DNA of 64,000 nt from an uncultured Paracoccaceae bacterium (GTDB taxonomy: Bacteria > Pseudomonadota > Alphaproteobacteria > Rhodobacterales > Rhodobacteraceae): NCBI GenBank assembly GCA_947493335.1, contig CANLQO010000001.1, positions 1,054,001 through 1,118,000 on the forward strand, read 5' to 3'. How positions within the stretch are numbered: position 1 is the stretch's first letter; each line of letters begins with the position of its first letter. The translations under genes and the position numbers were made by a program. The notes under the pieces were generated by a model, which saw nothing but the letters and a program-made list of their open reading frames with translations, was not told the DNA's origin and did not search any database. Shown in pieces: positions 7,528 through 16,000 of the stretch.

Positions 7528-9027
7528 TCATTCCATCACAGGAATAGAAAATTCGCCACCTTCTTTGATGCCAGAGGGCCAACGTGACGTCACGGTTTTG
7601 GTGCGCGTGTAGAATTTGAACGCATCGGGACCGTGCTGGTTCAGATCGCCAAAGGCGGATTTTTTCCAACCACCGAAGGTGTGGTAGGCCAGCGGAACAG
7701 GGATCGGCACGTTGATCCCGACCATGCCGATGTTGATCCGGTTGGCAAAGTCGCGCGCGGTATCGCCATCACGTGTAAAGATCGCCGTGCCGTTCCCGTA
7801 TTCATGATCCATCGCCAGCTCGATTGCTTCTTCATAGGATTGGGCGCGGACGGTCGTCAGGACTGGTCCAAAGATTTCGGTCTTATAGATGTCCATGTCC
7901 TTGGTGGCGTGATCGAAAAGGTGTGCGCCGACAAAAAAGCCGTCCTCATATCCCTGCAGGCTGAAATCGCGGCCATCGACAACGAGTTTGGCCCCTTGAT
8001 CGATCCCGGTCTGGACAAGACGTTCGATGTTGGCCTTTGCAGCAGCTGTGACAACCGGCCCGTAGTCGACATCCTTGCCTGACGTATATGGGCCGACCTT
8101 GAGCGCTTCAACACGCGGGATCAGCTTTTCAATCAACCTGTCGGCTGTCTCATCGCCGACAGGGACTGCGACCGAGATGGCCATGCAACGTTCGCCCGCA
8201 GCGCCGTAACCTGCCCCCACAAGCGCATCGGCGGCCTGATCCATGTCGGCGTCCGGCATGATGATCATGTGGTTCTTTGCACCGCCAAAGCACTGGACGC
8301 GCTTGCCGTTTGAACAGCCCCGACCGTAAATATATTCGGCAATAGGGGTGGACCCCACAAATCCGATGGACTGGATGACGTCGTGATCAAGGATTGCATC
8401 CACCGCTTCCTTATCGCCGTTGACGACCTGCAAGATACCTGGCGGTAAACCAGCCTCTTCCATCAGTTCGGCCAGCATCAGCGGCACCGACGGATCACGC
8501 TCTGACGGTTTAAGGATAAAGGCGTTTCCGCAGGCGATGGCAGGCGCAAACATCCACATCGGGATCATTGCTGGAAAGTTGAAAGGGGTAATGCCCGCCG
8601 TCACACCCAGCGGCTGCTTCATGGAATACATGTCGATACCGGGCCCAGCGCTGTCGGTATACTCACCCTTCAGCATTTGTGGTGCAGCGATGCAGTATTC
8701 CACAACTTCAAGTCCACGTTGAACATCACCTGCGGCGTCGGGCAGCGTTTTGCCATGCTCGCGGCTGAGCGCTTCGGCCAATTTGTCCATGTCGCGGTTC
8801 AGTAGGTCGACAAACTTCATCATCACCCGCGCGCGGCGTTGCGGGTTCACGGCGGCCCAACCGGGTTGTGCAGCAGAAGCGACTTGCACCGCCTGATCCA
8901 TCTCTGCCGGGGAAGCGAGCGGCACCCGCGCCTGCACCTCACCGGTTGCTGGATTGTAGACGTCGGCAAAGCGTCCTGACGCACCTTTGACATGGGTGCC
9001 GTTGATGTAATGGGTAAGCTCTTGCAT
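7528..9027 (-). CDS. mmsA: Methylmalonate-semialdehyde dehydrogenase (CoA-acylating)
   Basis: Converts methylmalonate semialdehyde with CoA and NAD+ to propionyl-CoA, the final valine-specific step. 499 residues, normal for MmsA. It shows GITPFNFPAMIPMWM (145-159), KPSERDPSVP near 173, GFVGSTPIAEYIY (222-234) and the catalytic cysteine in GAAGERCMAIS (Cys281); the absence of the Glu used by hydrolytic aldehyde dehydrogenases (CFGGAKNH instead of an ELGG-type motif) fits a CoA-acylating enzyme. It is separated from the other valine genes by four unrelated genes and faces a divergent LysR gene. Confidence 0.95.
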   Translation of the reverse strand: MQELTHYINGTHVKGASGRFADVYNPATGEVQARVPLASPAEMDQAVQVASAAQPGWAAVNPQRRARVMMKFVDLLNRDMDKLAEALSREHGKTLPDAAGDVQRGLEVVEYCIAAPQMLKGEYTDSAGPGIDMYSMKQPLGVTAGITPFNFPAMIPMWMFAPAIACGNAFILKPSERDPSVPLMLAELMEEAGLPPGILQVVNGDKEAVDAILDHDVIQSIGFVGSTPIAEYIYGRGCSNGKRVQCFGGAKNHMIIMPDADMDQAADALVGAGYGAAGERCMAISVAVPVGDETADRLIEKLIPRVEALKVGPYTSGKDVDYGPVVTAAAKANIERLVQTGIDQGAKLVVDGRDFSLQGYEDGFFVGAHLFDHATKDMDIYKTEIFGPVLTTVRAQSYEEAIELAMDHEYGNGTAIFTRDGDTARDFANRINIGMVGINVPIPVPLAYHTFGGWKKSAFGDLNQHGPDAFKFYTRTKTVTSRWPSGIKEGGEFSIPVME

Positions 9028-9043
9028 GGCGTTCTCCTATTCG

Positions 9044-9116
9044 TTGCGAACAAGATAGCCTTGCGAATTTGTCTGAGAAAGCGGCAAGATGGCAAATATG
9101 CTTTGCGATATTGCAA
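9044..9116. promoter_or_regulatory. TTGCGA repeats and LTTR-type palindrome in the mmsA/LysR gap
   Basis: TTGCGAA occurs at 9044-9050 and 9061-9067, and TTGCGATATTGCAA at 9103-9116 is an inverted repeat (TTGC-N6-GCAA). The spacing between the first two starts is 17 bases and from the second to the palindrome 42 bases, about four helical turns. This is the usual place for LysR-regulator recognition and activation sites. Confidence 0.45.
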
Positions 9117-9164
9117 GATTGAAATGAGTGCGTTGTTTGTGCGTGCGCTCAATAGGGATGACGG

Positions 9165-10079
9165 ATGCCGAACTGGGATGACTTGCGTGTTTTTCTGGCC
9201 GTGGCGCGGGCCCACGGATTAAGCGGTGCAGCGCCGGTTCTGCGGATGGACCCTGCCACCGTCAGTCGCCGCATTGCGCGGCTTGAGGCGGAGCTTGGCG
9301 TTGCCTTGTTCGTGAAGTCGCCGCAGGGCTATGCGCTGACGGATACAGGCCAACGTGTCCTGAACGAAGCGGAGGGTGCTGAGGGTCCGATGGCGCGTGC
9401 GTTTGAACAGGGGGCAGAGGCGGGGCCGGGGTTGTCGGGGCAGGTCCGCATTGGCGCACCAGATGGCTGCGCGAACTACCTGTTGCCGCAAGTCTGTGCG
9501 GCAGTGCAACGCGCGCATCCTGAATTGGAGTTGCAAGTTCTTGCCTTGCCGCGGGTCGTGAACCTGTCTCAACGTGAGGCGGACATGGCGATCACCGTCA
9601 GTCCGCCCGAAGCCGGGCGGCTCACGGTTCAGAAGATCACCGACTACAAGCTGCACCTTGCCATGCGGCGCGATAGCGCGCCGCCCAAGACGCTTGCCGA
9701 TCTTAAGGGCCGCCAGGTGGTCGGTTACATCCCCGACATGATTTTTGACCGGGAGTTGGACTACCTGGGTCCTTTGGCCGCTGACGGCGTGCAGCTGGCC
9801 AGCAATTCCGTTGCGGTGCAACTGCAAATGCTGCGCGCCGGCGCAGGCATCGGGATCGTGCATGATTTTGCGCTTCCATCCGCGCCAGAGCTGCAGCGTG
9901 TGATGACGGAAGAGATATCCTTGCGGCGGTCCTTTTATTTGGTCCGACATGCTGCAGATCGCCCGTCAGAGCGGCTGGCACGGATCGCCGACGCGCTCTT
10001 GTCAGGACTGAAAGAGGAAGTTTTGCGTTTAGAACAAGCCGTTGCCTTGACAGAAGGGGTGACGGTGGTGGACGCTTAA
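9165..10079 (+). CDS. LysR-family transcriptional regulator next to mmsA
   Basis: A 304-residue LTTR: N-terminal winged helix (DDLRVFLAVARAHGLSGAA ... TVSRRIARLE, about residues 4-45) and a substrate-binding fold behind it. It is divergent from mmsA with 137 bases between start codons and repeated TTGCGA motifs there, so control of mmsA is a reasonable inference. Effector unknown; a valine intermediate would fit. Confidence 0.85.
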   Translation: MPNWDDLRVFLAVARAHGLSGAAPVLRMDPATVSRRIARLEAELGVALFVKSPQGYALTDTGQRVLNEAEGAEGPMARAFEQGAEAGPGLSGQVRIGAPDGCANYLLPQVCAAVQRAHPELELQVLALPRVVNLSQREADMAITVSPPEAGRLTVQKITDYKLHLAMRRDSAPPKTLADLKGRQVVGYIPDMIFDRELDYLGPLAADGVQLASNSVAVQLQMLRAGAGIGIVHDFALPSAPELQRVMTEEISLRRSFYLVRHAADRPSERLARIADALLSGLKEEVLRLEQAVALTEGVTVVDA

Positions 10080-10102
10080 ATGACCACAACAAGGAGGTCG
10101 CC

Positions 10103-10540
10103 ATGCTGGTTCAACAGATTCTGACATCCAAAGGGGGCGAGGGCGGGGTCATATCTGTCACACCCGATGCCCTAGTTGCGGATGCTGCACAACTACTGTC
10201 GTCCAAGCGGATCGGCACGGTTGTGGTCTCCAAGGATGGCAACAGTCTGGACGGCATCCTGTCAGAGCGCGACATCGTGCGCGAATTGGGGAAGCGAGGG
10301 GCTGGTTGTCTAAATGAAACAGTCGCGGGCATGATGACTGCGAAGCTGGTGACGTGCACGTCTCAGGATTCGGCGGATGCTGTGCTCAAGATGATGACGG
10401 ATGGACGGTTTCGACATCTGCCCGTTGTCGATGAGGGCAAATTGATCGGGCTTATTTCTATTGGGGACGTCGTAAAGGCGCGATTGGCAGAACTTTCGAT
10501 GGAAAAGGACGCTCTGCAAGGGATGATCATGGGTCATTAG
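10103..10540 (+). CDS. Tandem CBS-domain protein
   Basis: 145 residues made of two CBS motifs (about 10-65 and 75-135): TVVVSKDGNSLDGILSERDIVREL and RHLPVVDEGKLIGLISIGDVVK. Such single Bateman modules bind adenine nucleotides and act as energy sensors or regulators. AAGGAGG at 10091-10097 precedes ATG 10103. It follows the LysR gene by 23 bases, so read-through is possible. Target unknown. Confidence 0.88.
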   Translation: MLVQQILTSKGGEGGVISVTPDALVADAAQLLSSKRIGTVVVSKDGNSLDGILSERDIVRELGKRGAGCLNETVAGMMTAKLVTCTSQDSADAVLKMMTDGRFRHLPVVDEGKLIGLISIGDVVKARLAELSMEKDALQGMIMGH

Positions 10541-10611
10541 GCCAATCAGGGCTTGCCCATGGCGGCGCAATATTGTTGCGTGCCACCTGAGTGACAAAGG
10601 AGGGGTGGCAG

Positions 10612-11103
10612 ATGCGCACCGGACTTTACCCTGGCACGTTTGATCCGCTGACCTTTGGCCACAGTGACATCATCCGGCGCGCCTGTTCTCTGGTCGATCG
10701 GCTTGTCATCGGTGTCGCGATCAATCGCGACAAAGGGCCGATGTTTTCACTGGAAGAACGCGTGGACATGGTCAAGGCGGAAGCAGAGCCGCTGGGACAA
10801 AAAGTCGGTTGCGAAATCGTCGTGCACCCTTTCGAAAATCTTCTCATCGATTGCGCACGTGACGTTGGGGCGACTGTCATCATTCGCGGCCTAAGGGCCG
10901 TCGCTGATTTCGAATACGAATATCAGATGGTTGGCATGAACCGCGTCCTTGATGACAGCGTGGAGACAGTGTTTCTGATGGCGGAGGCGCAGCATCAGGC
11001 GATTGCCAGCAAATTGGTCAAGGAAATCGCACGTTTGGGCGGAGACGTCAGCAAGTTCGTGAGCCCGGCCGTGCAAACCGCGTTGCTTGAACGGATATCC
11101 TGA
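10612..11103 (+). CDS. coaD: Phosphopantetheine adenylyltransferase
   Basis: Penultimate step of CoA synthesis: 4'-phosphopantetheine plus ATP to dephospho-CoA. 163 residues from ATG 10612, selected because AAAGGAGGGG ends 8 bases before it; the upstream GTG would add a non-homologous head. The nucleotidyltransferase motif GTFDPLTFGH is at residues 8-17 and the C-terminal ATP-binding segment reads IASKLVKEIARLGGDVS. Housekeeping gene; no evident operon partner. Confidence 0.95.
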   Translation: MRTGLYPGTFDPLTFGHSDIIRRACSLVDRLVIGVAINRDKGPMFSLEERVDMVKAEAEPLGQKVGCEIVVHPFENLLIDCARDVGATVIIRGLRAVADFEYEYQMVGMNRVLDDSVETVFLMAEAQHQAIASKLVKEIARLGGDVSKFVSPAVQTALLERIS

Positions 11104-11198
11104 CCATTTTTGTGGCTTAGGCTGAAGACCCGGAATTGTTCTTGGGTGAAAGGGGCGCTAGGGTCGCCCCAACATCGACGCGATAGTGGAACATTCTA

Positions 11199-12053
11199 AT
11201 GACCGATTGTGTTTATCCCTTGGATCCCGAGAACTTGCATATTGAGTTCAGCCGGGCCAAAGAGATTGGCCAGCAACTCGCGCCACAGTATCAGGGTAAA
11301 TCCCCTTACGATTACGGGTGTTTTGACAATTTTCTGCCCATCGAAATCCTGGAAAAAGTGCGGGAAGAGGCGCTTGCCATGGGTGAGCAGGAGGCGCAGA
11401 ACCAAAGCGCCAATGAGCGGCTCAAATCCTCAATCAACCCGGATCGCATGGCGCCTTATTCAAAGGCCGTCTTTACCGCGCTTAACTCAAGGTCGTTCAT
11501 TCAGTTCCTGGAAGAGATGTCTGGCATTTCCGGGCTGATCCCCGATCCCTACTTTATGGGCGGGGGTATCCACCGGACGGAAAACACAGGGTTTCTGAGT
11601 ATCCATGCGGACTTTAATCACCACAAGCCGATGAACCTGCAACGACGGCTGAACGTTCTGATCTACCTTAACCCGGATTGGAAAGAGGAATACGGCGGTT
11701 CGTTTGAAGTTTGGACGGACAATATGTCTGACAAAGTGGCAAGCTTTACGCCTGTCATGAATCGGATGTGCTGCTTCTCGACCGGCGACAATACAATGCA
11801 TGGTAACCCCGAACCGGTGAACCATCCCGACGGGCAGCCACGACTTTCGATTGCGCTGTATTACTACACGGCGACTTGGGAGGATGGGCGGATCGACCAA
11901 TCAACGGTCTTCAAACAGCGGCCGGGTCAGAATGATGCCCGCAGCAATGAAGCGGTCATACGGGTCGTAAGAGAGGTCGTCCCTCCGATCTTGTATCGCA
12001 GCGGGCGTCGGGTGGTAGACAAGGTACGGCGCACGCTATCGAAAGCGAATTGA
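11199..12053 (+). CDS. 2-oxoglutarate/Fe(II)-dependent prolyl hydroxylase-type oxygenase
   Basis: 284 residues. The jelly-roll signature of the 2OG-Fe(II) superfamily is visible: His136 and Asp138 in SIHADFN, the distal His201 in NTMHGNPEP and Arg215 in PRLSIALYYY for 2-oxoglutarate. The spacing resembles prolyl 4-hydroxylase-like enzymes (PF13640 type) that act on proteins, sugars or small molecules. No export signal. Substrate unknown; it is followed by a terminator and stands alone. Confidence 0.8.
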   Translation: MTDCVYPLDPENLHIEFSRAKEIGQQLAPQYQGKSPYDYGCFDNFLPIEILEKVREEALAMGEQEAQNQSANERLKSSINPDRMAPYSKAVFTALNSRSFIQFLEEMSGISGLIPDPYFMGGGIHRTENTGFLSIHADFNHHKPMNLQRRLNVLIYLNPDWKEEYGGSFEVWTDNMSDKVASFTPVMNRMCCFSTGDNTMHGNPEPVNHPDGQPRLSIALYYYTATWEDGRIDQSTVFKQRPGQNDARSNEAVIRVVREVVPPILYRSGRRVVDKVRRTLSKAN

Positions 12054-12059
12054 GACGCA

Positions 12060-12092
12060 AAAGCCGCCCCGAGGGGCGGCTTTGTTCTTTTG
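12060..12092 (+). terminator. Intrinsic terminator after the 2OG oxygenase
   Basis: AAAGCCGCCCC-GA-GGGGCGGCTTT hairpin (12060-12083) followed by TTGTTCTTTTG, starting 7 bases after the stop codon. The A-rich left flank makes it usable by the converging small gene as well. Confidence 0.85.
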
Positions 12093-12107
12093 TCGGTCGG
12101 GTTGATT

Positions 12108-12266
12108 TTATCCGTAGACAGCGTGGGATGCGATTTTGCCGGCATCACCGCGATAAATCTCTAGGTCGAGCGCAACGTCGAGAGGCATCTTCTCAATTTC
12201 GCGCTTTGTGCGCAGGTAGAGCGCACGCTTCTGCATGGCTGTTCGAACTGATTTCAGTACGTTCAT
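12108..12266 (-). CDS. DUF1127-like small basic protein
   Basis: 52 residues from ATG 12266, with AAAGGAG a few bases upstream; the longer open frame adds an unlikely N-terminus. The sequence is rich in Arg/Lys (RTAMQKRALYLRTKREIEKMP) and ends with DLEIYRGDAGK...AVYG, resembling short DUF1127/YjiS-like proteins of Rhodobacterales. Such proteins have been tied to RNA binding and small-RNA control in relatives; here that is inference. The 160-base upstream region probably carries its promoter. Confidence 0.65.
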   Translation of the reverse strand: MNVLKSVRTAMQKRALYLRTKREIEKMPLDVALDLEIYRGDAGKIASHAVYG

Positions 12267-12431
12267 TGTGTGCTCCTTTCTAGGTTCACTGTTGGTTTCT
12301 GCTCCTCTTGCTTGCACATTTAGCCACGCCGCAGCGCAGCGCAAGCCATGCAAAATGAAAGGCAGACCTGCAAGAATTGCATGCCGCGCTTCATAAAATG
12401 TTCATTTTTTCAGCACGTTACGCAACGGCAC

Positions 12432-12466
12432 AAAAAAGCCGCGCCATAGGGCGCGGCTTTGATTTT
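12432..12466 (-). terminator. Intrinsic terminator of the first gap gene
   Basis: On the minus strand AAAGCCGCGCC-CTAT-GGCGCGGCTTTTTT: a 10-11 bp GC stem followed by T6, 19 bases after the gap stop codon. Confidence 0.9.
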
Positions 12467-12484
12467 GTAAGTTGTTGCGGTGGA

Positions 12485-13486
12485 TCAGATCAGTTTGCCC
12501 ATCGCGACGGCGGTATCTGACATCCGGTTCGAAAAACCCCACTCATTGTCGTACCAGGACAAAATCCGCACCATGTTGCCATCCAGAACCTTCGTCTGAT
12601 CGAGATGGAAGATGGATGAATGCGGGTCGTGATTGAAGTCAGAGCTGACCATGGGCAGATCGGTATAGCCCAGGATGCCTTTGAGCGGGCCATCGGCAGC
12701 GGCAATGATGGCATCATTGACCTCTTCCACCGTTGTTGCGCGGCTGGCTTCAAAGGTTAAGTCGACGACCGAAACATTCGGTGTGGGCACCCGGATCGCC
12801 ACACCGTCCAATTTGCCGTTCAGTTCGGGTAGGACGAGGCCCACCGCCTTTGCTGCGCCTGTTGATGTTGGGATCATGGACAAGGCTGCGGCGCGTGCGC
12901 GGTAAAGGTCCTTGTGCATCGTGTCCAGCGTTGGTTGGTCGCCGGTGTAGCTGTGGATCGTCGTCATAAAGCCTTTGGTGATGCCAACCGCGTCATTCAG
13001 CACCTTTGCCACCGGAGAAAGGCAGTTGGTGGTGCAGGATGCGTTTGAGACGACAATGTCGTCTTTGGTCAGCATGTCATCATTTACGCCAAAGACGATC
13101 GTCTTGTCCGCATCCTTGCCGGGGGCCGAGATCAGAACACGAGAGGATCCGTTATCAAGGTGTGCCTGACAGGCCTCTTTGCTGGTGAAGATCCCCGTAC
13201 ATTCGAGCACAACATCCACGTCCGACCAAGGCAGATCGGCAGGGTTGCGGATGGCGGTGACCTTCATTGGCCCACGGCCGACGTCAATACTGTCTTCTGT
13301 CGTCGTGACCGTCGCGGGAAAACGTCCATGCACGGAATCAAACCGCAGCAGATGGGCGTTCGTTTCAACCGGGCCAAGATCGTTGATGGCCACAACTTCG
13401 ATATCGGTGCGACCGGATTCAATGATGGCGCGCAAGACGTTACGTCCGATGCGTCCGAACCCGTTGATTGCTACTTTGACTGCCAT
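12485..13486 (-). CDS. gap: Glyceraldehyde-3-phosphate dehydrogenase, type I (copy 1)
   Basis: 333 residues from ATG 13486, with AAAGGAG upstream. The Rossmann motif GFGRIGRN (9-16), catalytic SCTTNC and the C-terminal [12 protein letters not shown] are intact. Position 36 after the second strand is Asp (INDLG), the residue that holds the NAD ribose, so this copy is expected to use NAD+. The second copy 1.4 kb away differs there. A LacI-type palindrome lies 30 bases upstream of the start. Glycolysis/gluconeogenesis, cytoplasm. Confidence 0.95.
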   Translation of the reverse strand: MAVKVAINGFGRIGRNVLRAIIESGRTDIEVVAINDLGPVETNAHLLRFDSVHGRFPATVTTTEDSIDVGRGPMKVTAIRNPADLPWSDVDVVLECTGIFTSKEACQAHLDNGSSRVLISAPGKDADKTIVFGVNDDMLTKDDIVVSNASCTTNCLSPVAKVLNDAVGITKGFMTTIHSYTGDQPTLDTMHKDLYRARAAALSMIPTSTGAAKAVGLVLPELNGKLDGVAIRVPTPNVSVVDLTFEASRATTVEEVNDAIIAAADGPLKGILGYTDLPMVSSDFNHDPHSSIFHLDQTKVLDGNMVRILSWYDNEWGFSNRMSDTAVAMGKLI

Positions 13487-13515
13487 GTCAGGTCTCCTTT
13501 GGGAGTGAAGGATGA

Positions 13516-13529
13516 TGTTGGCGCTAACA
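13516..13529. promoter_or_regulatory. LacI-type operator candidate upstream of gap copy 1
   Basis: TGTTGGCGCTAACA is a near-perfect palindrome with a central CG, 30 bases upstream of the gap start codon. It resembles the two palindromes upstream of gap copy 2 (GTTAACGATAAC and GTTAACGCTAAC). Central-CG palindromes of this size are typical for LacI-family regulators. Confidence 0.45.
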
Positions 13530-13567
13530 TTGCGATTTGTGGCCAAAGGTCAAGCGCTGGGGGCGAA

Positions 13568-13711
13568 TTAACGCCAGAATGCTAGCCAGCGGATCAAGTC
13601 TGTGAGCGCACGCATGACCACATAAAGTCCATCCCAGCCAAAAAGCGCATAATCGACGGCCAGTCCCGCAATGATGAAAAGAAAAAGCCAGATTGCGATG
13701 GTGTTGGTCAT
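13568..13711 (-). CDS. Tiny inner-membrane protein
   Basis: A 47-residue frame from ATG 13711 to TAA 13568: MTNTIAIWLFLFIIAGLAVDY, then ALFGWDGLYVVMRALTDLI and RWLAFWR. One clear transmembrane helix (about 5-23) and an amphipathic C-terminal helix. A conserved small protein of this plan (MTNTIAIWL... WVAFWR) is familiar beside gap in Rhodobacterales; recalled, not checked. It sits between the XRE regulator and gap copy 1 on the same strand. Function unknown. Confidence 0.65.
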   Translation of the reverse strand: MTNTIAIWLFLFIIAGLAVDYALFGWDGLYVVMRALTDLIRWLAFWR

Positions 13712-13749
13712 ATCGGTTTATCTATCCTGCGCACCGCAGGAAGGCGAGG

Positions 13750-14592
13750 TCATTTGATGCGCAGCGCACGGATATGTCCTGGAATGTCCCGCCCGTCGAT
13801 CACCGCTTCACGGACCAGCCAGTCAAATTGGGTCGCGATGTCACGGATACGCGCGGTTTCGCGAAAGGTCAGATAGAACTTGCCGACGTAAATGACCGCG
13901 AGCGTGGTGCCGAAGACTGTGATTGGCGCACTAAAGACATTACGCGCGTCAAACAGGAACATGCGCAAGCGTGGGTAAAGCGTGTCAGCATATGCCGCGA
14001 TGGTCTCCAATTGGGCTGCGCGGACATCACGCGACGCACCATCATAGTAGCCTGTTCCAGCAGCACAGCTTTCCAATTCATGCAGGGGCAGGGCGATCTC
14101 CATGTCTGAGTCACCTTTCAGGAGCCACTCTCGCTGGTCGTGGAGCGCTTGCAGCGCGGTGTCTGAACCATTGGGGCGATGGGTGACATACTCCCATTCA
14201 ATAAAATCTTCGTTCTTCAGCATGTCGGGCAGAGCAGCGGGTACATGTCGGATCTTGTGGCCGCGCGCCTCAAGATGCCACCCCATCAACTGGTCATCCG
14301 CCGAGGTGCGATTGGCGGGGCTAAGCGACAGGGCAGAAGCCACAATGTCACCGGGGCGTTCAGGCCTGTCTGTCAGCCCCAATAGCCAATCTGTGCTCGT
14401 GCCAAGACCGGCGGCAATGTCTGCGGCAAGCTGCGCGTTTGGCAGACGAGGCATATCGGTGTTGAGCAATTGCCCGATTGTTGACCGGTCTGCGCCAGTC
14501 AGGCGCGCAAGCGCGCTGCGGGTGATGTCCTTGTGCGTCATGGCTGTCAGCAGCCTGTCGCGAAAAAGCGATGCGCGGTCTCGTCTGTCCAT
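13750..14592 (-). CDS. XRE-type helix-turn-helix regulator
   Basis: 280 residues. The N-terminal Cro/CI-like HTH is seen at about 14-75 (ITRSALARLTGADRSTIGQLLN ... in two halves, then TDWLLGLTD, the usual end of the fold). The remaining 200 residues form an effector-type region with no recognised enzyme motif but with DDQLMGWHLEARG and a hydrophobic segment near 225-240. Divergent from the DUF2061 gene; CTGCA/CTGAA-containing sequence between them (14615-14665) could hold its operator. Target unknown. Confidence 0.75.
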   Translation of the reverse strand: MDRRDRASLFRDRLLTAMTHKDITRSALARLTGADRSTIGQLLNTDMPRLPNAQLAADIAAGLGTSTDWLLGLTDRPERPGDIVASALSLSPANRTSADDQLMGWHLEARGHKIRHVPAALPDMLKNEDFIEWEYVTHRPNGSDTALQALHDQREWLLKGDSDMEIALPLHELESCAAGTGYYDGASRDVRAAQLETIAAYADTLYPRLRMFLFDARNVFSAPITVFGTTLAVIYVGKFYLTFRETARIRDIATQFDWLVREAVIDGRDIPGHIRALRIK

Positions 14593-14708
14593 AACGCGAC
14601 ACTATGGTGATAATATTCTGCAAAGTACACTCTTCGCAGCAAAAACACTGAATTTCTGCAGTTTGGAGAGGAGCGTATGACGTTCGAGAGAACATCAAGG
14701 AGCATCAG

Positions 14709-14915
14709 ATGGAAACCAAACGCCGCATCTTCGTCAAATCGTTGACCTGGCAAGCCTTAGGTTTTTTTGCCATGGGGTTGATCAGCTTTGTGGTCAGCGG
14801 ATCATTTGTTGCAAGTCTGAGCATCGCGGCAGGCGGGATGGTATCTGGATTTGTCTTCTTTTTTGTACACGAACTGATTTGGTCAAAGGTGCAATGGGGG
14901 CGGGTGCAATCCTAA
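14709..14915 (+). CDS. DUF2061 membrane protein
   Basis: 68 residues starting METKRRIFVKSLTWQALGFF, the signature opening of DUF2061 proteins, with two transmembrane helices (about 14-34 and 37-57) and the HELIWSKVQWG end. AAGGAG (14698-14703) precedes the ATG. Its stop overlaps that of the converging gap copy 2. The family is sometimes linked to sulfate assimilation loci; nothing here supports that role. Confidence 0.8.
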   Translation: METKRRIFVKSLTWQALGFFAMGLISFVVSGSFVASLSIAAGGMVSGFVFFFVHELIWSKVQWGRVQS

Positions 14916-15913
14916 TTCAGTCGTCCCATGGCGCCGGCGACGTCTGCCATCCGGGCCGAGAAACCCCATTCATTATCGTACCAGGCCAGAACTCGCACCG
15001 TCTTGCCACCAACGACCTTTGTCTGATCTGGCGCAAAGATGGATGACTGTGTCGTGTGGTTGAAATCGATGCTGACTTTCGCCTCTGCATCATAGGCCAT
15101 CACCATACCCATATAGCCTTGCGCTGCCTCTGCGACGGCAGCGTTCACGTCCGCGACTGTCACGGATTTCCGTGCTTCAAATGTCAAATCCACAGCAGAG
15201 ACGTTAGGGGTCGGCACACGCATCGCGGTGCCATCCAACTTACCAGCAAGCTCGGGCAGGACTTCTCCCAGCGCCTTTGCAGCGCCGGTTGAGGTTGGGA
15301 TCATCGCCATGGCTGCGGCACGGGCGCGGTATAGGTCGGCATGGCGCCGATCAAGCGTTGGCTGATCGCCGGTATAGCTGTGGATCGTTGTCATGATCCC
15401 GCGCTCAATGCCGATGGCTTCATTCAGCACCTTGGCGAGGGGGGCGAGGCAGTTCGTGGTGCAAGACCCGTTCGAGACCATCCGTTCTGTCGTCAGCAGG
15501 TCGCGGTGATTGACGCCGTAGACGACCGTGCGGTCCACGTTTTTGGCAGGTGCTGAGATCAAAACCTTTTTGGCGCCTCTTTCCAGATGCACAGCTGATT
15601 TTGTTCCATCATTGAATTTGCCTGTGCATTCGAGAACGACGTCACAACCGGACCAGTCGAGCTCTTGCGGGTCATAAGTGGATTGGACGTGGATGGGGCC
15701 ATTCCCAAGGTCCAGCGTGTTGCCGCTGACCTTGATTTCGCGCCCAAAGCGTCCATGGACGCTGTCATACTTCAGCAAGTGGGCATTCGTCTCAATCGGT
15801 CCGGTGGCGTTGATTTTGACAACCTGAACGTCATTGCGGGCCGCCTCTGCGATATGGGCCAGGGTGCAGCGTCCAATACGGCCAAAGCCGTTGATCCCCA
15901 AAGTAACAGTCAT
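14912..15913 (-). CDS. gap: Glyceraldehyde-3-phosphate dehydrogenase, type I (copy 2)
   Basis: 333 residues from ATG 15913 ([16 protein letters not shown]). Catalytic SCTTNC and the WYDNEWGF segment are intact. The cofactor position that is Asp36 in copy 1 is Ala36 here (INATGP), the change seen in NADP-using GapB-type enzymes, so an anabolic (gluconeogenic) role or dual cofactor use is possible; other determinants were not tested. It is preceded on the same strand by tkt and by two LacI-type palindromes. Roughly two thirds identical by eye to copy 1. Confidence 0.93.
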   Translation of the reverse strand: MTVTLGINGFGRIGRCTLAHIAEAARNDVQVVKINATGPIETNAHLLKYDSVHGRFGREIKVSGNTLDLGNGPIHVQSTYDPQELDWSGCDVVLECTGKFNDGTKSAVHLERGAKKVLISAPAKNVDRTVVYGVNHRDLLTTERMVSNGSCTTNCLAPLAKVLNEAIGIERGIMTTIHSYTGDQPTLDRRHADLYRARAAAMAMIPTSTGAAKALGEVLPELAGKLDGTAMRVPTPNVSAVDLTFEARKSVTVADVNAAVAEAAQGYMGMVMAYDAEAKVSIDFNHTTQSSIFAPDQTKVVGGKTVRVLAWYDNEWGFSARMADVAGAMGRLN

Positions 15914-16000
15914 ACTGATCCTCACGTCCTGCCCAAATTTGAGGCATGTTTAAGCGGGCCAAGGCTCTGCGCAAAGGAAAAACGTGTTTTGGATCAGCAT

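Noticed and set aside
11149-11168. Terminator GGGGCG-N-CGCCCC after coaD
   Set aside because: The hairpin lacks a T-run and lies just upstream of the oxygenase start; left uncalled.
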